Assembly: GCA_963759115.1 (NCBI GenBank)
Contig: CAVWXT010000008.1
Span: 209,195-273,194 of the forward strand
DNA length: 64,000 nt
Direction of reading: 5' to 3'
Origin: CAVWXT01 sp963759115
GTDB taxonomy: Bacteria > Planctomycetota > Planctomycetia > Pirellulales > Thermoguttaceae
Shown: positions 21,685-31,635 of the stretch, piece by piece
Layout of the letters: every line of letters starts with the position of its first letter
How positions within the stretch are numbered: the stretch's first letter is position 1
Program-made: the position numbers and the translations under genes
The notes under the pieces: generated by a model
Seen by the model: only the letters and a program-made list of their open reading frames with translations
Database searches by the model: none
Told to the model about the DNA's origin: nothing

Positions 21685-22193
21685 CTAATCGTCGCGGTCG
21701 ATGAACACGGCTTCGGCCAGGCGCCGCTGGGCGGCCACGCCCAACTCGCTCAGCCGCCGCCGTTTGCCCACGGCGTGCCAGGGGCCGACGTTGGCCAACT
21801 CGGGCATGATCTCGACGAGCTGGTCGCACATCGTCTGGGCCATCCGCCGGATCGACTCCTGCCTGGCCTGCTCGCGGACCGCCAGCACGGTCTTCATCAG
21901 CCGCACCAATTGCGACCGCTCCAAGACCGGCGAGACCAGCGAATCGCCGGCCTCGACGAGCAATTCGGCAACGGGAACGTCCAACGCCTTCTGCCAGGCG
22001 TACAACACGCTCAGCGGCAGATCGGCCGTCTCGCGTTCCTGTTGCCGCACCTACTCGACCTCGACGTTCATTCGTCGCGCCATCGTGCGGCGCGAAACCC
22101 CTGCTGTCGGCGGACCATGGCCAGGCGTTGCAGCGGTTGCGGTTTGGCGGCCGGAACCGTCACTGCCTGCGGAGGCTGCCGTATTCGTCGCAT
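21685..22193 (-). CDS. Helix-turn-helix (XRE-like) regulator, frameshifted
   Basis: About 168 residues when two frames are joined near 22080. A start at 22193 gives MRRIRQPPQAVTVPAAKPQP; then QRLAMVRRQQG leads to a helix-turn-helix (MARRMNVEVEQVRQQERETA) and DLPLSVLYAWQKALDVPVAE, where a XRE-type domain usually ends. The remaining helical part (SQLVRLMKTVLAVREQARQE ... LANVGPWHAVGKRRRLSELG) has no catalytic motif I know. The target genes are unknown. Confidence 0.55.
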
Positions 22194-22529
22194 TACAAGT
22201 GTGCAGTACTCATGACGACTGCCTTCCTGGTTCACGCGCCACTGTGAACCGGCAGAAGAGACAAGAAAGAGATGACGCACTCGGCTGCAGCTTTCCCATG
22301 CGGCCACACCTAGCCGAACGGTTAGGCGACGTCCCTTGCCTATCCATCGAGCGTTGCACGAAATGACCCGCTGGCGGACCGCCAGTGACGGCGACCGCGC
22401 GTCCTGACAAGACCGAGTTTACGGCCTCTGTCACCACTATCTATCGTACATCGGCCGCTGGCGAATTGCAAGCAACGCCTACGAGTGGCACGCCACGCCC
22501 GCGACTGGGGTGCAATGGAGACGGCAGAA
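22194..22529. other. Intergenic stretch without a recognisable gene
   Basis: 336 bases between the helix-turn-helix gene and the glycosyltransferase remnant. Short frames exist on both strands but none has a family motif or a ribosome site I trust. No clear hairpin was seen. Confidence 0.5.
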
Positions 22530-22931
22530 TTATTCGCTCAAGCACAAAGTCTTTAAGCCGGCGGAGGTAGTTGGGGACTGCCGGGCGGCTTGCAATCGTC
22601 CGCCTTTTGCGGGTGAGCGCGCTCGAAGACGCGAAAGCCGCGTGTCTCGTCTCCGCAGCACCACCACTTCGCCCTGGCTCCGCTCCAAGCCGGTGCGGAT
22701 GGCGGCCTCGCGGCCCAGCGACGTTCCGTGGCGAACTACCCGGACCTGGGGATAATGGCGGGTCAGTTCGTGGGCAACCTCGCTGGTGGCGTCGGTCGAG
22801 CCGTCGTCGATGATCAACAACTCGAACCGATCGCCCGAATCCGCCACCACGTCGAGGATCTCATGAACCGAGGCGGTCAGCGTTGCCTGGGCATCCTTCA
22901 CAGGCAACAGGACAGAGAGCGAGCGTTGCAC
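22530..22931 (-). pseudogene. Truncated family 2 glycosyltransferase
   Basis: 134 residues from a GTG start at 22931, with AAAGGA seven bases upstream. It carries the N-terminal nucleotide-sugar-binding half of a GT-A enzyme: RSLSVLLPVKDAQATLTASV, LLIIDDGSTDATSEVAHELT, RHGTSLGREAAIRTGLERSQGE. After GEVVV the sequence changes to Arg/Ser-rich residues and stops, without the D-x-D metal site or the acceptor half. Either a frameshift lies near 22640 or the gene is truncated. Family members are about twice as long. Confidence 0.6.
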
Positions 22932-23228
22932 GAACAGGTCCTTTCGGGAGGGAAAAAATCGACCGCGCTGGTAGTTGAACTTCGGCCGTAAGTTCAAGCT
23001 GCCTCTAAGAGAAGCTGAAAATGGGCACCCTGTACGCTTCTTGCCCATTGTAGGAGGCGAACCTCCGGTCGCTCGACCGCCGCGGTAATACCTAACACGC
23101 CGTTTGAACGCAACCCCTAGTGCGGATGGGCATCGCGCGTGTCGCCCAGCCCACTGGCGGCCTCGGGCCGGCCCGATTATGCTGGAGTTTCCTTACTTAT
23201 CGGATTGAACGACGAGAGAACTGCGGAA

Positions 23229-23626
23229 ATGTCTGAAACACCCCCTGCCGGCCCCGACTTCTCCCGCGGCGACGGCCTGCTGCCGGCCATCGCCCAGGAC
23301 GCCGCCACCGGCGAGGTCCTGATGATGGCCTACATGAACGCCGAGAGCTACGCCGAGACCCTGGCCACCGGCCGGGCGGTTTATTACAGCCGCAGCCGAC
23401 AAAAATTGTGGCGCAAGGGCGAGGAAAGCGGCAACGTCCAGCTCGTCCGCGCCATCTACGTCGATTGCGACCGCGACACGATCTTGCTCTCGCGTCGAGC
23501 AGGTCGGCGGCGCCGCCTGCCACGAAGGCTACAAGAGCTGTTTCTTCCGCCAGGTCACGCCCGAGGGGCTGAAAGTCGTCGCCCAGCGGGTGTTCGATCC
23601 GGCGGAAGTCTACGGAAAGAAAGTAG
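23229..23626 (+). CDS. hisI: HisI, phosphoribosyl-AMP cyclohydrolase, frameshifted
   Basis: Third step of histidine synthesis: opens the adenine ring of phosphoribosyl-AMP in a zinc- and magnesium-dependent reaction in the cytoplasm. Seen: GLLPAIAQDAATGEVLMMAY, AVYYSRSRQKLWRKGEESGN, VDCDRDTILL, then in the next frame QVGGAACHEGYKSCFFRQ, whose Cys residues bind zinc. About 130 residues. One shift near 23492 is explained by an inserted T. At the C-terminus (EVYGKK) the expected TAG at 23624 is out of frame by one base, apparently because of an extra A, so the literal frame runs on into hisG. Confidence 0.92.
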
Positions 23627-23691
23627 CCGCTTGCCGCTTTCCACGTGCGCGACGCTGCTTGCCGCTCCACACCATCACTCCTATCAGAACC

Positions 23692-24567
23692 ATGACGAAC
23701 ATTCTCAAACTCGGAATCCCCGCCGGCAGTCTGCAAGAGGCGACCGCCGAGTTGTTTCGCCGCGCCGGCTACAAGATCACGTTCAGTTCGCGGAGCTACT
23801 ATCCGACCATCGACGACGACGAGATCGAGTGCCTGCTGATCCGCGCCAGGAGATGGCCCGCTACGTCGAAGACGGCGTGTTGGACGCCGGGCTGACCGGC
23901 CACGATTGGATTATGGAGAACGGGGCCGACGTCCACGAGGTGGCCGAATTGGTGTTCTCGAAGGTCAGCCGCCGGCCGGTGCGCTGGGTGCTGTGCGTGC
24001 CCGAAGACTCGCCGGTGAAGACGGTCGCGCGATCTTGAGGGCAAGCGGATCGCCACGGAGGCCGTGGGGCTGACGACGCGCTACCTGGCCCGGCACGGCG
24101 TGACGGCCAAGGTCGAGTTCAGTTGGGGCGCCACCGAGGTGAAGCCGCCCAAGCTGGTCGACGCCATCGTCGAAGTGACCGAGACCGGCAGTTCGCTGCG
24201 GGCCAACAATCTGCGGATCGTCGACGAGGTGCTGCAAAGCACCACGCGGTTCATCGCCAATCACGCCGCCTACGCCGACCCGTGGAAGCAGCAGAAGATC
24301 GACGACATCGTGTTGATGCTCCAAGGGGCGATGGCGGCCGAAGGGAAGGTCGGCCTGATGATGAACGTGCCGCGCGACCGGCTCAAGAGCGTGCTGGCCT
24401 TGCTGCCCGCCTTGCAGCAGCCGACCATTTCCAGCCTGGCCGACGAGGACTGGGTCGACGTGAACACGATTCTCGACGAGTCGATCGTGCGCCACATCAT
24501 CCCCCGCCTGAAGGCCGCCGGCGCACGGGGAATCGTGGAATATCCGTTGAACAAGGTGATTGACTGA
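23692..24567 (+). CDS. hisG: HisG, ATP phosphoribosyltransferase (long form), frameshifted
   Basis: First and committed step of histidine synthesis: joins ATP and phosphoribosyl pyrophosphate. About 292 residues, the long, histidine-inhibited form. Seen: MTNILKLGIPAGSLQEATAE, RSYYPTIDDDEIECLLIRA, GVLDAGLTGHDWI, then AVGLTTRYLARHGV and VDAIVEVTETGSSLRANNLR (the PRPP-binding loop). The C-terminal ACT-like regulatory domain follows (LMMNVPRDRLKSVLALLPAL; RHIIPRLKAAGARGIVEYPL). Frameshifts near 23847 and 24035. It follows hisI closely and precedes ridA by 21 bases, suggesting one operon. Confidence 0.94.
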
Positions 24568-24588
24568 CACGATAAGAACGGTGCCCCG

Positions 24589-25064
24589 ATGTCCGCTGAA
24601 GCCCGACTTGCCGCGAAACTTGCCGAACTCGGCCTCCCACTCCCGCCGGCGCCGGAGCCGAAAGGCGTGTACAAGCCGGTCGTGGTCGCTGGGGAATCTC
24701 GTCTACACCTCGGGCCACCTGCCGGTCGATGCGGCGGGCGGATTGGTGACCGGCCGGCGTCGGCGAGCGAGCTGGACGTGGACGCCGGCTACCGGGCGGC
24801 CCAACTGGCCGGCGCTGGACATCCTCGCCTCGTTGCGCAAGGAGCTGGGCAGCCTCGACCGCGTCGGCCGCGTGGTGAAGGTGCTGGGCGTGGTCAATTG
24901 CACGCCCGATTTCACCCAGCAGCCGGCGGTGATCAACGGTTGCAGCGAACTGTTCGCCGACGGTCTTCGGGCCCGAGGCGGGCGTCGGCGTCCGCAGCGC
25001 CATCGGCGCGAACACGCTGCCGCTGGGCGTGCCGGTCGAGATCGAGGCCATCTTCGAGATATGA
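24589..25064 (+). CDS. RidA/YjgF-family protein, frameshifted
   Basis: RidA enzymes hydrolyse reactive enamines and imines made by pyridoxal-phosphate enzymes. Seen across frames: LAELGLPLPPAPEPKGVYKP, LVYTSGHLPVDAAGGLVTGR, DILASLRKELGSLDRVGRVV, VVNCTPDFTQQPAVINGCSE and, at the end, IGANTLPLGVPVEIEAIFEI. This is the long (about 155-residue) YjgF type that starts with an 'AKLAELG' helix. The catalytic Arg usual in RidA (in the 'R..V' strand before the C-terminal strand) appears as VRSAIGANTLP. Shifts occur near 24693, 24760, 24815 and 24965. It probably ends the his operon. Confidence 0.82.
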
Positions 25065-25069
25065 AGCCG

Positions 25070-26386
25070 CGGCCGCCGGCTTCGTGGCGCACGCTCTTGC
25101 CCCAGAGGCGGCTTCTGCCGTCGCCCCGTGCGAGACTTGTCCGGGAAAGGGGGGCCAGTCGTTGTCGGCCAGACGGTCTTCGTCGGCCGAACGCATCTGA
25201 CTGTAACGAGAGTAGTTGTCCCACACTTCGTCCAGGCGGCGCAGCGCGGAGGGCAAATCGTAAACCTTCAGCACGGCGGCGGCGTTGGCCGATTCCGATC
25301 CGGCCGGCGGACGGCGCACCAGCAACCGCTTGGCGAGGAGTTCTTGCACCGCTTCCGGCACTTCAAAGTCCACTTTCAGGCCGAACGCCGCCTCCAACCA
25401 CTGCTGCACCCGGCGATCGAGTTCCTCTTGCGTGTAGTCCCGATCGCGCTCCACGTAGAGTAGATAGTAGGCCAGCAGCAGTTCCTTGCACTCTTCGGCT
25501 TCGGCCGCCTCGACCAGGTAGGCCAGGGCGCTGCTGTTGTTGGCCAGGTTCTGGAAATAGAGACTGGTGCTCAGGGCCTGCATGTACCGCGTCTTGTTCG
25601 AGAAGAAACTGAACACCCCGCGGACGATCGCGCCGATGAAGCCCGACAGGATCAGCAGAAACACCCAGGGAGAGAAGATGGCGGCGGCAAACATCTTGCC
25701 GCCGGCCGTGAGCACGCCGCCGGCCACCGACGAGCCGATCTTCAGGTGGTCGAACAGCCGCATGCGAATCTTCACGTACGGCAGGAGCATTTCCAGATCC
25801 TCGGCGACCACGTTCTTGAACAGCTTCAAGAAGATCGGTTGACTGCCCGGCCGGGCCAACCGCACCAGCATCGCCAAACGGGAGAAGACGTGCAGCGTCT
25901 CCGACTTTCGCTTCCAGGGGAACAACCACGCGCGGCAGGTCCGCTGCTCGCGCCGAATGCCGCGGTAGAACACCTGCAATTCGGCGTAATCCGAGAGATT
26001 CGCCGTCAACACCAGGCCGGTCTGCGACTGGAATTGCGCGCAGGTGACGATCTGCTCGCGCGGCATCTCGACGTAATTGGCGTCGAGGAGCGTCTGCTGG
26101 TATGCCCGGGAAAATTCTCGTCGCCGGGCTGCTTCGTCGGCGGAATCGCCGTGCGCCGCGGCGATTCGTAATCGGGATCGAACGGGTCGTAGGCCCTCTT
26201 GAGATGTTCCAGTTTCTTCCGGAACTCGAAATGGAAACGATCGGCGACCAACTCGAAGAGCGCACGGAGTTGTTCCCGCTCGGACGCCGACAACCGCTCA
26301 TCCGCCAGCATTCGCTCCCGCAACTCAACCCGTTTGAAGGGGAGGAATCGCTCGCGAACCTCCAGGAATTGCAGAGCGGGGGCCAT
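25070..26386 (-). CDS. DUF3754 (TMEM143-like) membrane protein
   Basis: About 430 residues. N-terminal soluble part (ALQFLEVRERFLPFKRVELR, then RFHFEFRKKLEHLKRAYDPF) leads into the DUF3754 region: YRGIRREQRTCRAWLFPWKR, LFKNVVAEDLEMLLPYVKIR, two membrane segments around IFSPWVFLLILSGFIGAIVR, and LSTSLYFQNLANNSSALAYL followed by AEAEECKELLLAYYLLY. The family, shared with the human mitochondrial protein TMEM143, has no known function. One frameshift near 26090 joins the two parts. The stop is unclear: the literal frame runs antisense into ridA to 24933, so the true end near 25070 was probably lost to an indel. Confidence 0.75.
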
Positions 26387-26677
26387 GCCAGAAACCTCCC
26401 CAGGATCGTGGATCGGTGATTGCCTTGCCGCGCACGCGTTGCCCCCGCGCCGAGCAAGGGGCCGAGACCTCCGGCGTCCGCCGTCGCGTCAGCGCATTAT
26501 AGCCTCGAAAGCACCGGTTGGTCGATAAGCAAGGGCCGCAAGGGCCGGAGCGAACTATTGACGCCGCGCCGGCTTTGTTTGACAATGGCGGCTCGCGGCG
26601 GCAGGCGATGGGTCAATCCATCCGCGCCCGCCGGACCATTCCAGACAGTAGCTTGCATCTCGCAAAAGGAGCGCGCC

Positions 26678-28154
26678 ATGTGTCACGGGTGCAGCAACGT
26701 TTCGCGACGGGAGTTCTTGACGACCGTGTCGGCGGGCGCCGCGGTGCTCGGCGCCGGGACGCTGTTGGGCGGTGTCCAGGGCGCGGCCCCCGCGCCGGTT
26801 GACTGGCCGCCCAAGACGAAGGTCCGCCTGGGCAAGGTCTACCTGGGCCACGCCCGACCCGGATGGCCCAAGGCCGAGGTGGATTTGGCCGCCGAGGTCA
26901 AACGCTTCGAGGCGGAACTGGCCAAGCTCGCCCCGGCGCTGGCCGACGTCGAGTTTGTCGGCGGCGACCTGGTGACCAACGTTCAGGAGCTCGCCGCGGC
27001 ACAGGAAAAACTCAAGGGCGTCTCCGGGGTCCTGGCCATTCACCTGACTCTGGGAACGGGCGATCTCATCCGCCGATTGTTGGAGCCCGGCGCGCCGGTG
27101 GTGCTGTTTTCGAGCCCCTATGCCGGCCACGAATGGCACACGATTGCCAGCATGCAGCGCCAGGGACTGCCGATCGAATGTTGTCCCAGCAGCAATTATG
27201 CCGACCTGGCGACCGCGGTCCGCCCCTTGCGCGATCGGTCGCCTGAAAGAGGCCAAGGTGCTCTGCATTCGCCGCGGCGGCGCCGATCCGGAGTACGTCA
27301 AGTCCATTAAGCAGAAGTTCGGCACCGAGATCCAGTCGCTCACCGCCGAGGACTTGGCCGAGGCCTATCAAGCAGTCTCCGAGGCCGATGCGGCCGCCCA
27401 CGCCGATCGCTGGATTCGCGGGGCGGAGAAGATCGTCGAGCCCTCCAAGGAGGATATCGCCAAGGCCGCGCGGATGGATTTGGCCCTGGAAACGCTGGTC
27501 CGTGGGCACCAGGCCACGGCGATCACCATCGACTGCCTGGCGATGGGGTTGGTCCAGCGCGGGATGGGCTATCCCTGCTTGGGGTTCTCCCGTTTGAACG
27601 ACCGCGGTTTAGGCGGGATCTGCGAGGCCGACGTGAAGTCGGCCATGACGCACCTGATCTTCCTCCACCTGGTGGGAAAGCCCGGCTTCGTCAATGACCC
27701 CGTGATCGACGTCTCCAACAACACGATCATCCAGGCGCATTGCGTGTCGGCGACGCGGATGGACGGGCCCGATGGGCCGGCCGCGCCCTACGTCATCCGC
27801 AGCCATCTGGAAGACGAAAAGAGCTGCGTGCTTCAGGTGAAGATGCGCGTCGGCGAGAAGACCTCGATGGCGCGGCTCATCGGCGACGAGATCATGCTCT
27901 TCTCGACCGGCGAGATCGTCGATATTCCCGACGTCGACCGCGGCTGCCGCACGAAGATCACCACCAAGGTCAACGATGCCCAGAAATTCCTTGACAACTG
28001 GTCCTGCGGTCTGCACCGGGTGACGTTCTATGGCGATCACACGCAAGACATCCGCCGCTTTTGCCGGTTGATGAAGATTTGCCTGCTCCACGAGGGCGTC
28101 GACGATCTGCGCGACGTGCCCGGCCTGGAATGGGAACCCCGCGTCCACGCCTGA
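26678..28154 (+). CDS. Tat-exported L-fucose/arabinose isomerase-like protein
   Basis: About 490 residues. CSNVSRREFLTTVSAGAAVL is a twin-arginine signal directly after the ATG at 26678, which has AAAAGGA upstream. The body recalls the FucI/AraA isomerase fold: an N-terminal domain with GDLVTNVQELAAAQEKLKGV and HLTLGTGDLIRRLLEPGAP, and a C-terminal domain with ITIDCLAMGLVQRGMGYPCL, DVSNNTIIQAHCVSATRMDG and RVTFYGDHTQDIRRF. Which metal-binding residues remain cannot be judged from sequence alone. An exported isomerase-like protein suggests a role in sugar handling outside the cytoplasm, or loss of catalysis. One frameshift lies near 27236. Confidence 0.65.
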
Positions 28155-28159
28155 CCGTG

Positions 28160-28227
28160 TAGGAGGCGACTCCAGTCGCCGAAGTGCGGCGGAGAACGGG
28201 GCAATCGGCGACAGGAGTCGCCTCCTA
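28160..28227. repeat. Palindromic repeat of the GGAGGCGACTC family, copy 2
   Basis: Arms TAGGAGGCGACTCCAGTCGC and its near complement ending GAGTCGCCTCCTA flank a loop of about 25 bases. It lies a few bases after the isomerase-like gene's stop and is terminator-like in position. The first base of the group II intron follows its last base. Confidence 0.85.
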
Positions 28228-29013
28228 GTGCGCTTGTGAGTGTATCGAATCAGCAAGGTGCAAGTCCTTGTCGAAATTGGGTTTGAACTTCGTAACCGAA
28301 AGTAACTGCGTCCTCGTGAGAGGGGGTGGAGAGCAACTGAAGGTGAACGGCTGGTCCGCAGGATGACGAACTCGATTCGGCCGGTTGTCGTGGCGAGCCT
28401 GCTAGGAAAAGGCGAAGCCCAAGTGACGCTGTGGTCCTCGCAAGGGATGCGGTCGGCAGACCGCGCGGTAAGCTCCGGGGGGAAACCAAACCAAGCCCCA
28501 GAGGCGGCAACAGGTGGTTGGAGGCGGAACGGTCGGAAGGTTTGATACATGAAGCAAGGAGACCTGGGCGGGTACAAGGACGAAGTTCATTGTCCCTGAT
28601 AAGGATACGAAGAATCGACCGCCCAGGAGTCAGAGCGTCCATACGAGCGAGGAAGCGGGGCAATGCCCGTCGAGCAAAGGGACGCAGGAAAGTGGATGAA
28701 ACATGACGCACGGCCAAAACCACACCGTACCGCGAGTGTCGGCAACGACTAGCCACGACGGACTGCGTCAGGCACACGTAACTTGGCTCAGATTGGCCGC
28801 ACCGTCGATGTTGCATGTTGGTGGCCTTCCCGTGAAGGTCAGGGCCTTTCGCTTCTGCCGATCCCGAGAAGGAACCTTGTTTCCTTCCCGCGCTCGGTTC
28901 ACCAATCCTCTACGAGGTAACACCACTAACCGGAGAGCCGGATGCGGGAAATCCGCCAGTCCGGTTCGGAGGGAGGGGAGGCCGGGAACTTAACCGGCCT
29001 TCCCTACCCCTAT
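28228..29013 (+). mobile_element. ORF-less group II intron, copy 1
   Basis: 786 bases. The 5' end GTGCG fits the group II consensus GUGYG. Near the 3' end a domain V hairpin is visible at 28935-28967: GAGCCGGA pairs with TCCGGTTC, a bulge follows, and GCGG pairs with CCGC around a GAAAT loop. A domain VI stem with an unpaired A follows (GGCCGG ... CCGGCC), and the end is CCCTACCCCTAT. Other paired segments fill the interior. No reverse transcriptase or maturase frame is present; the antisense open frames are chance. Copy 2 at 46334-47120 differs by one inserted base at the 5' end and one substitution (T at about 28691). It needs a maturase supplied in trans. Insertion after a hairpin is the habit of group IIC introns. 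Confidence 0.85.
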
Positions 29014-29210
29014 CAATGAAGCCGAATGGCGTTGCACGCCTGACGCGGCCAGGGAGTGCGGCCTCCGACAGATAGATTGAATACCCGCAATTTGGGGCGG
29101 TGGTTGTTCGCTCTTGTTTCCTCCGCCTACAAGGGATACTATACACAGGGTATCCGCCCCGCAGAAGGTAGCTACTCTCTCACAATTCTCTAACCGTTAA
29201 GGGTTTACGA

Positions 29211-31471
29211 ATGACTCGTCGGCTTATCTCGGTCCGGATTCGTTGGATGCTGGCTTTCGCGGTGGTGGCAGGGCTGTATGCGGCCGCCTGGGCCGACCCC
29301 ACTGCCCCCGTTCCGATGGATCGCCAGATTGCCCTTTCGGTGGCCAAACTGGTGAAGCTGGAACACCTCTCCCGGCACCCCCTGGACAAGGAGATTTCGG
29401 AACGCTGCCTGAAGGAGTTCCTCAAACAACTCGACTCGCGGAAGATCTATTTCTACCAGTCCGACGTCGACGAGTTCTCGAAGCACAAAGACGAACTGGC
29501 CGATGCGATCGGCAGGGGCGACATCAGCTTCGCCTATACGGTGTTTCGCACGTTCTTGCAGAGGGTGGACGAGCGGGTGAAGATGGCCGACGAGGCGCTG
29601 GCCATGCCGCACGACTTCACGGTGGACGAGGAGATGGTAACCGACCGCGACGCGGCGCAGTATGCCCGCACCCCGGCGGAGGCCTTCGACCGCTGGCGAA
29701 AGCAAGTCAAGTACGATCTGCTGGTGATGAAGGCGAACAAGAATGAAGACGAAGAACAGCAGGCCGAGGGGAAGGAAGGCGTCAAACCTTCATTGCCTGG
29801 ACGGGAGAACCAGTCGCAGGAACCGGCCGTCAAGCGCTCCACGATGCCGAGCCGGGAAAAGGGCGAAGGCCAGGATGCCCGCGACAAGCTGACCCGGCGC
29901 TACCACAGCATGGCCAAGCGGTGGCACCAGATCGACGGCGATGAATTGTTGGAGATGTACCTGAACTCCTTCACCCAGTCGTTCGATCCGCACACCGACT
30001 ATATGTCGGTCGACACGCAGAACAACTTCAGGATCATCATGAGCCTGGAGTTGGAAGGGATCGGGGCCGAACTGAAGCCTGAGGACGGATACACGGTGGT
30101 CAAGAAGGTCATCCCCGGCGGCGCGGCGTCCAAGGATGGCCGGTTGAAGGCCGAGGACAAGATCGTCGGCGTGGGGCAGAACGGCGAGGGCGAGATGGTC
30201 GACGTGATCGACATGAAGCTCAACGACGTCGTCAAACTGATCCGCGGCAAGCGCGGCACGATGGTCCGCCTGGAGGTGATGCCGGCCGGCGCCACCGAAC
30301 GGAAGACCTACAAGATGGCCCGCGAGAAGATCGAACTGAAAGACAGCGAGGCGCATAGCAAGGTGTTTGTGGCGGGACTGAACCCCGATGGCACGCCGCG
30401 CACCGGGGAGTCATCCCCCGGCGGCAAGGTGTTCGACGCCGGTCGCCGGCCCGACGGCACGCCCTACCGCGTGGGCGTGATCGATCTGCCGAGCTTCTAC
30501 CGGGACATGGAAGGAGACCGCCGCGGCCAGGCCGATTTCAAGAGCACCACCCGCGACGTTCGCGCCATCCTCGACGACTTCAAACGTCAGGGCGTCGACG
30601 CGGTGGTCCTCGACTTGCGCTTCAACGGCGGCGGCGCCTCAACGAGGCCATCAGTCTGACCGGGTTATTCATTCACGAGGGGCCCGTCGTCCAGGTGAAG
30701 GACGCCGACGGCAACGTGCAGCCGTATCCCGACCGGGATCCGAACATGACGTGGACGGGACCGCTGGTGGTATTGACCAACAGGTTCAGCGCCAGTGCCA
30801 GTGAAATCCTCGCCGGGGCCATCCAGGACTACGGCCGCGGCCTGATCATCGGCGACCATTCCACCCACGGCAAGGGCACCGTGCAAAGCCTCTTGGACCT
30901 GGGCCCGAAACTGTTCGGGATCACCATGAACGCCCGGCCCATGGGGGCCTTGAAAATCACCATGCAGCAGTTCTATCGCCCCAACGGCGACAGCACTCAA
31001 AAGCGCGGCGTGGTGTCCGACATCGAACTGCCCTCGCTGGCCCCGCAGTACGACGAAGGCGAGGCCGCTCTCGACTACCCCCTGGAGTTCGACAAAGTCG
31101 AGCGGCTTCGTCACAAGGATTTCGGATACGTCAATCCGGCCATTGTCGATCAACTCCGCCGGCTCTCCGAACAGCGGGTGCAGGCTTCCGACAAGTTCCA
31201 AAAGGTCCTCCGCAACATCGCCACTTCCAAAGAACAGAAGGCGAAGAAATACGTGACCCTGAACGAGGCGAAGTACCTCAAGGAGCGGGCGGAACTCAGT
31301 GCCGACCGGGAAGAGGAAAAGGCCATCGAGAAGCGCAGCGAGGGAGAAAACGCCATCGTGCGCGATTACTACCTCGACGAGGTCTTGGCCATCACCACGG
31401 ATTACCTGAACATCGAGCGCGTCGCCGCCAGCGCCCGAGCGCTGGGGGGCCAGCCCCTGGGGGCGCGATGA
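29211..31471 (+). CDS. Tail-specific (carboxy-terminal) protease, S41 family
   Basis: A Prc/Tsp-like periplasmic protease of about 753 residues that trims or degrades proteins from the C-terminus. It has a signal peptide (MLAFAVVAGLYAAAWA), the Prc N-terminal region (HLSRHPLDKEISERCLKEFL; LDSRKIYFYQSDVDEF), FTQSFDPHTDYMS, a PDZ domain (LEGIGAELKPEDGYTVVKKV; IRGKRGTMVRLEVM), and the protease core (AVVLDLRFNGGGA; NRFSASASEILAGAIQDYGR with the catalytic Ser; HSTHGKGTVQS with the catalytic Lys). The C-terminal DUF3340-like tail contains ITTDYLNIERV. One missing C near 30640 shifts the frame in GGG(A)LNEAISL; otherwise intact. Confidence 0.92.
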
Positions 31472-31635
31472 GCCGCCGCTCTGGTCCCCTCTCCTTTATT
31501 CCTGGTTCCCACGCTCCGAGCGTGTGAAGAAATTAATATTTGAGCGTTTGCTGAATTCGAACATACTGGGGCGTTTTCCTTGAACGGAGACGTTTTCCCC
31601 TCGAAATTCGGCAACCGCCATGGATCCCCAGGATG

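Noticed and set aside
23229..24567. HisI-HisG fusion protein
   Set aside because: The hisI stop (TAG at 23624) is present one base out of frame next to an AAGAAAG run, and about 65 bases of non-family sequence separate the two enzymes. An inserted base is the simpler explanation.
27609..28993. Open frames of 60-320 codons across the first group II intron (and the same ones at 46331-47100)
   Set aside because: They exist identically in both intron copies, on both strands, with no protein family and no ribosome sites; they follow from the ribozyme sequence.
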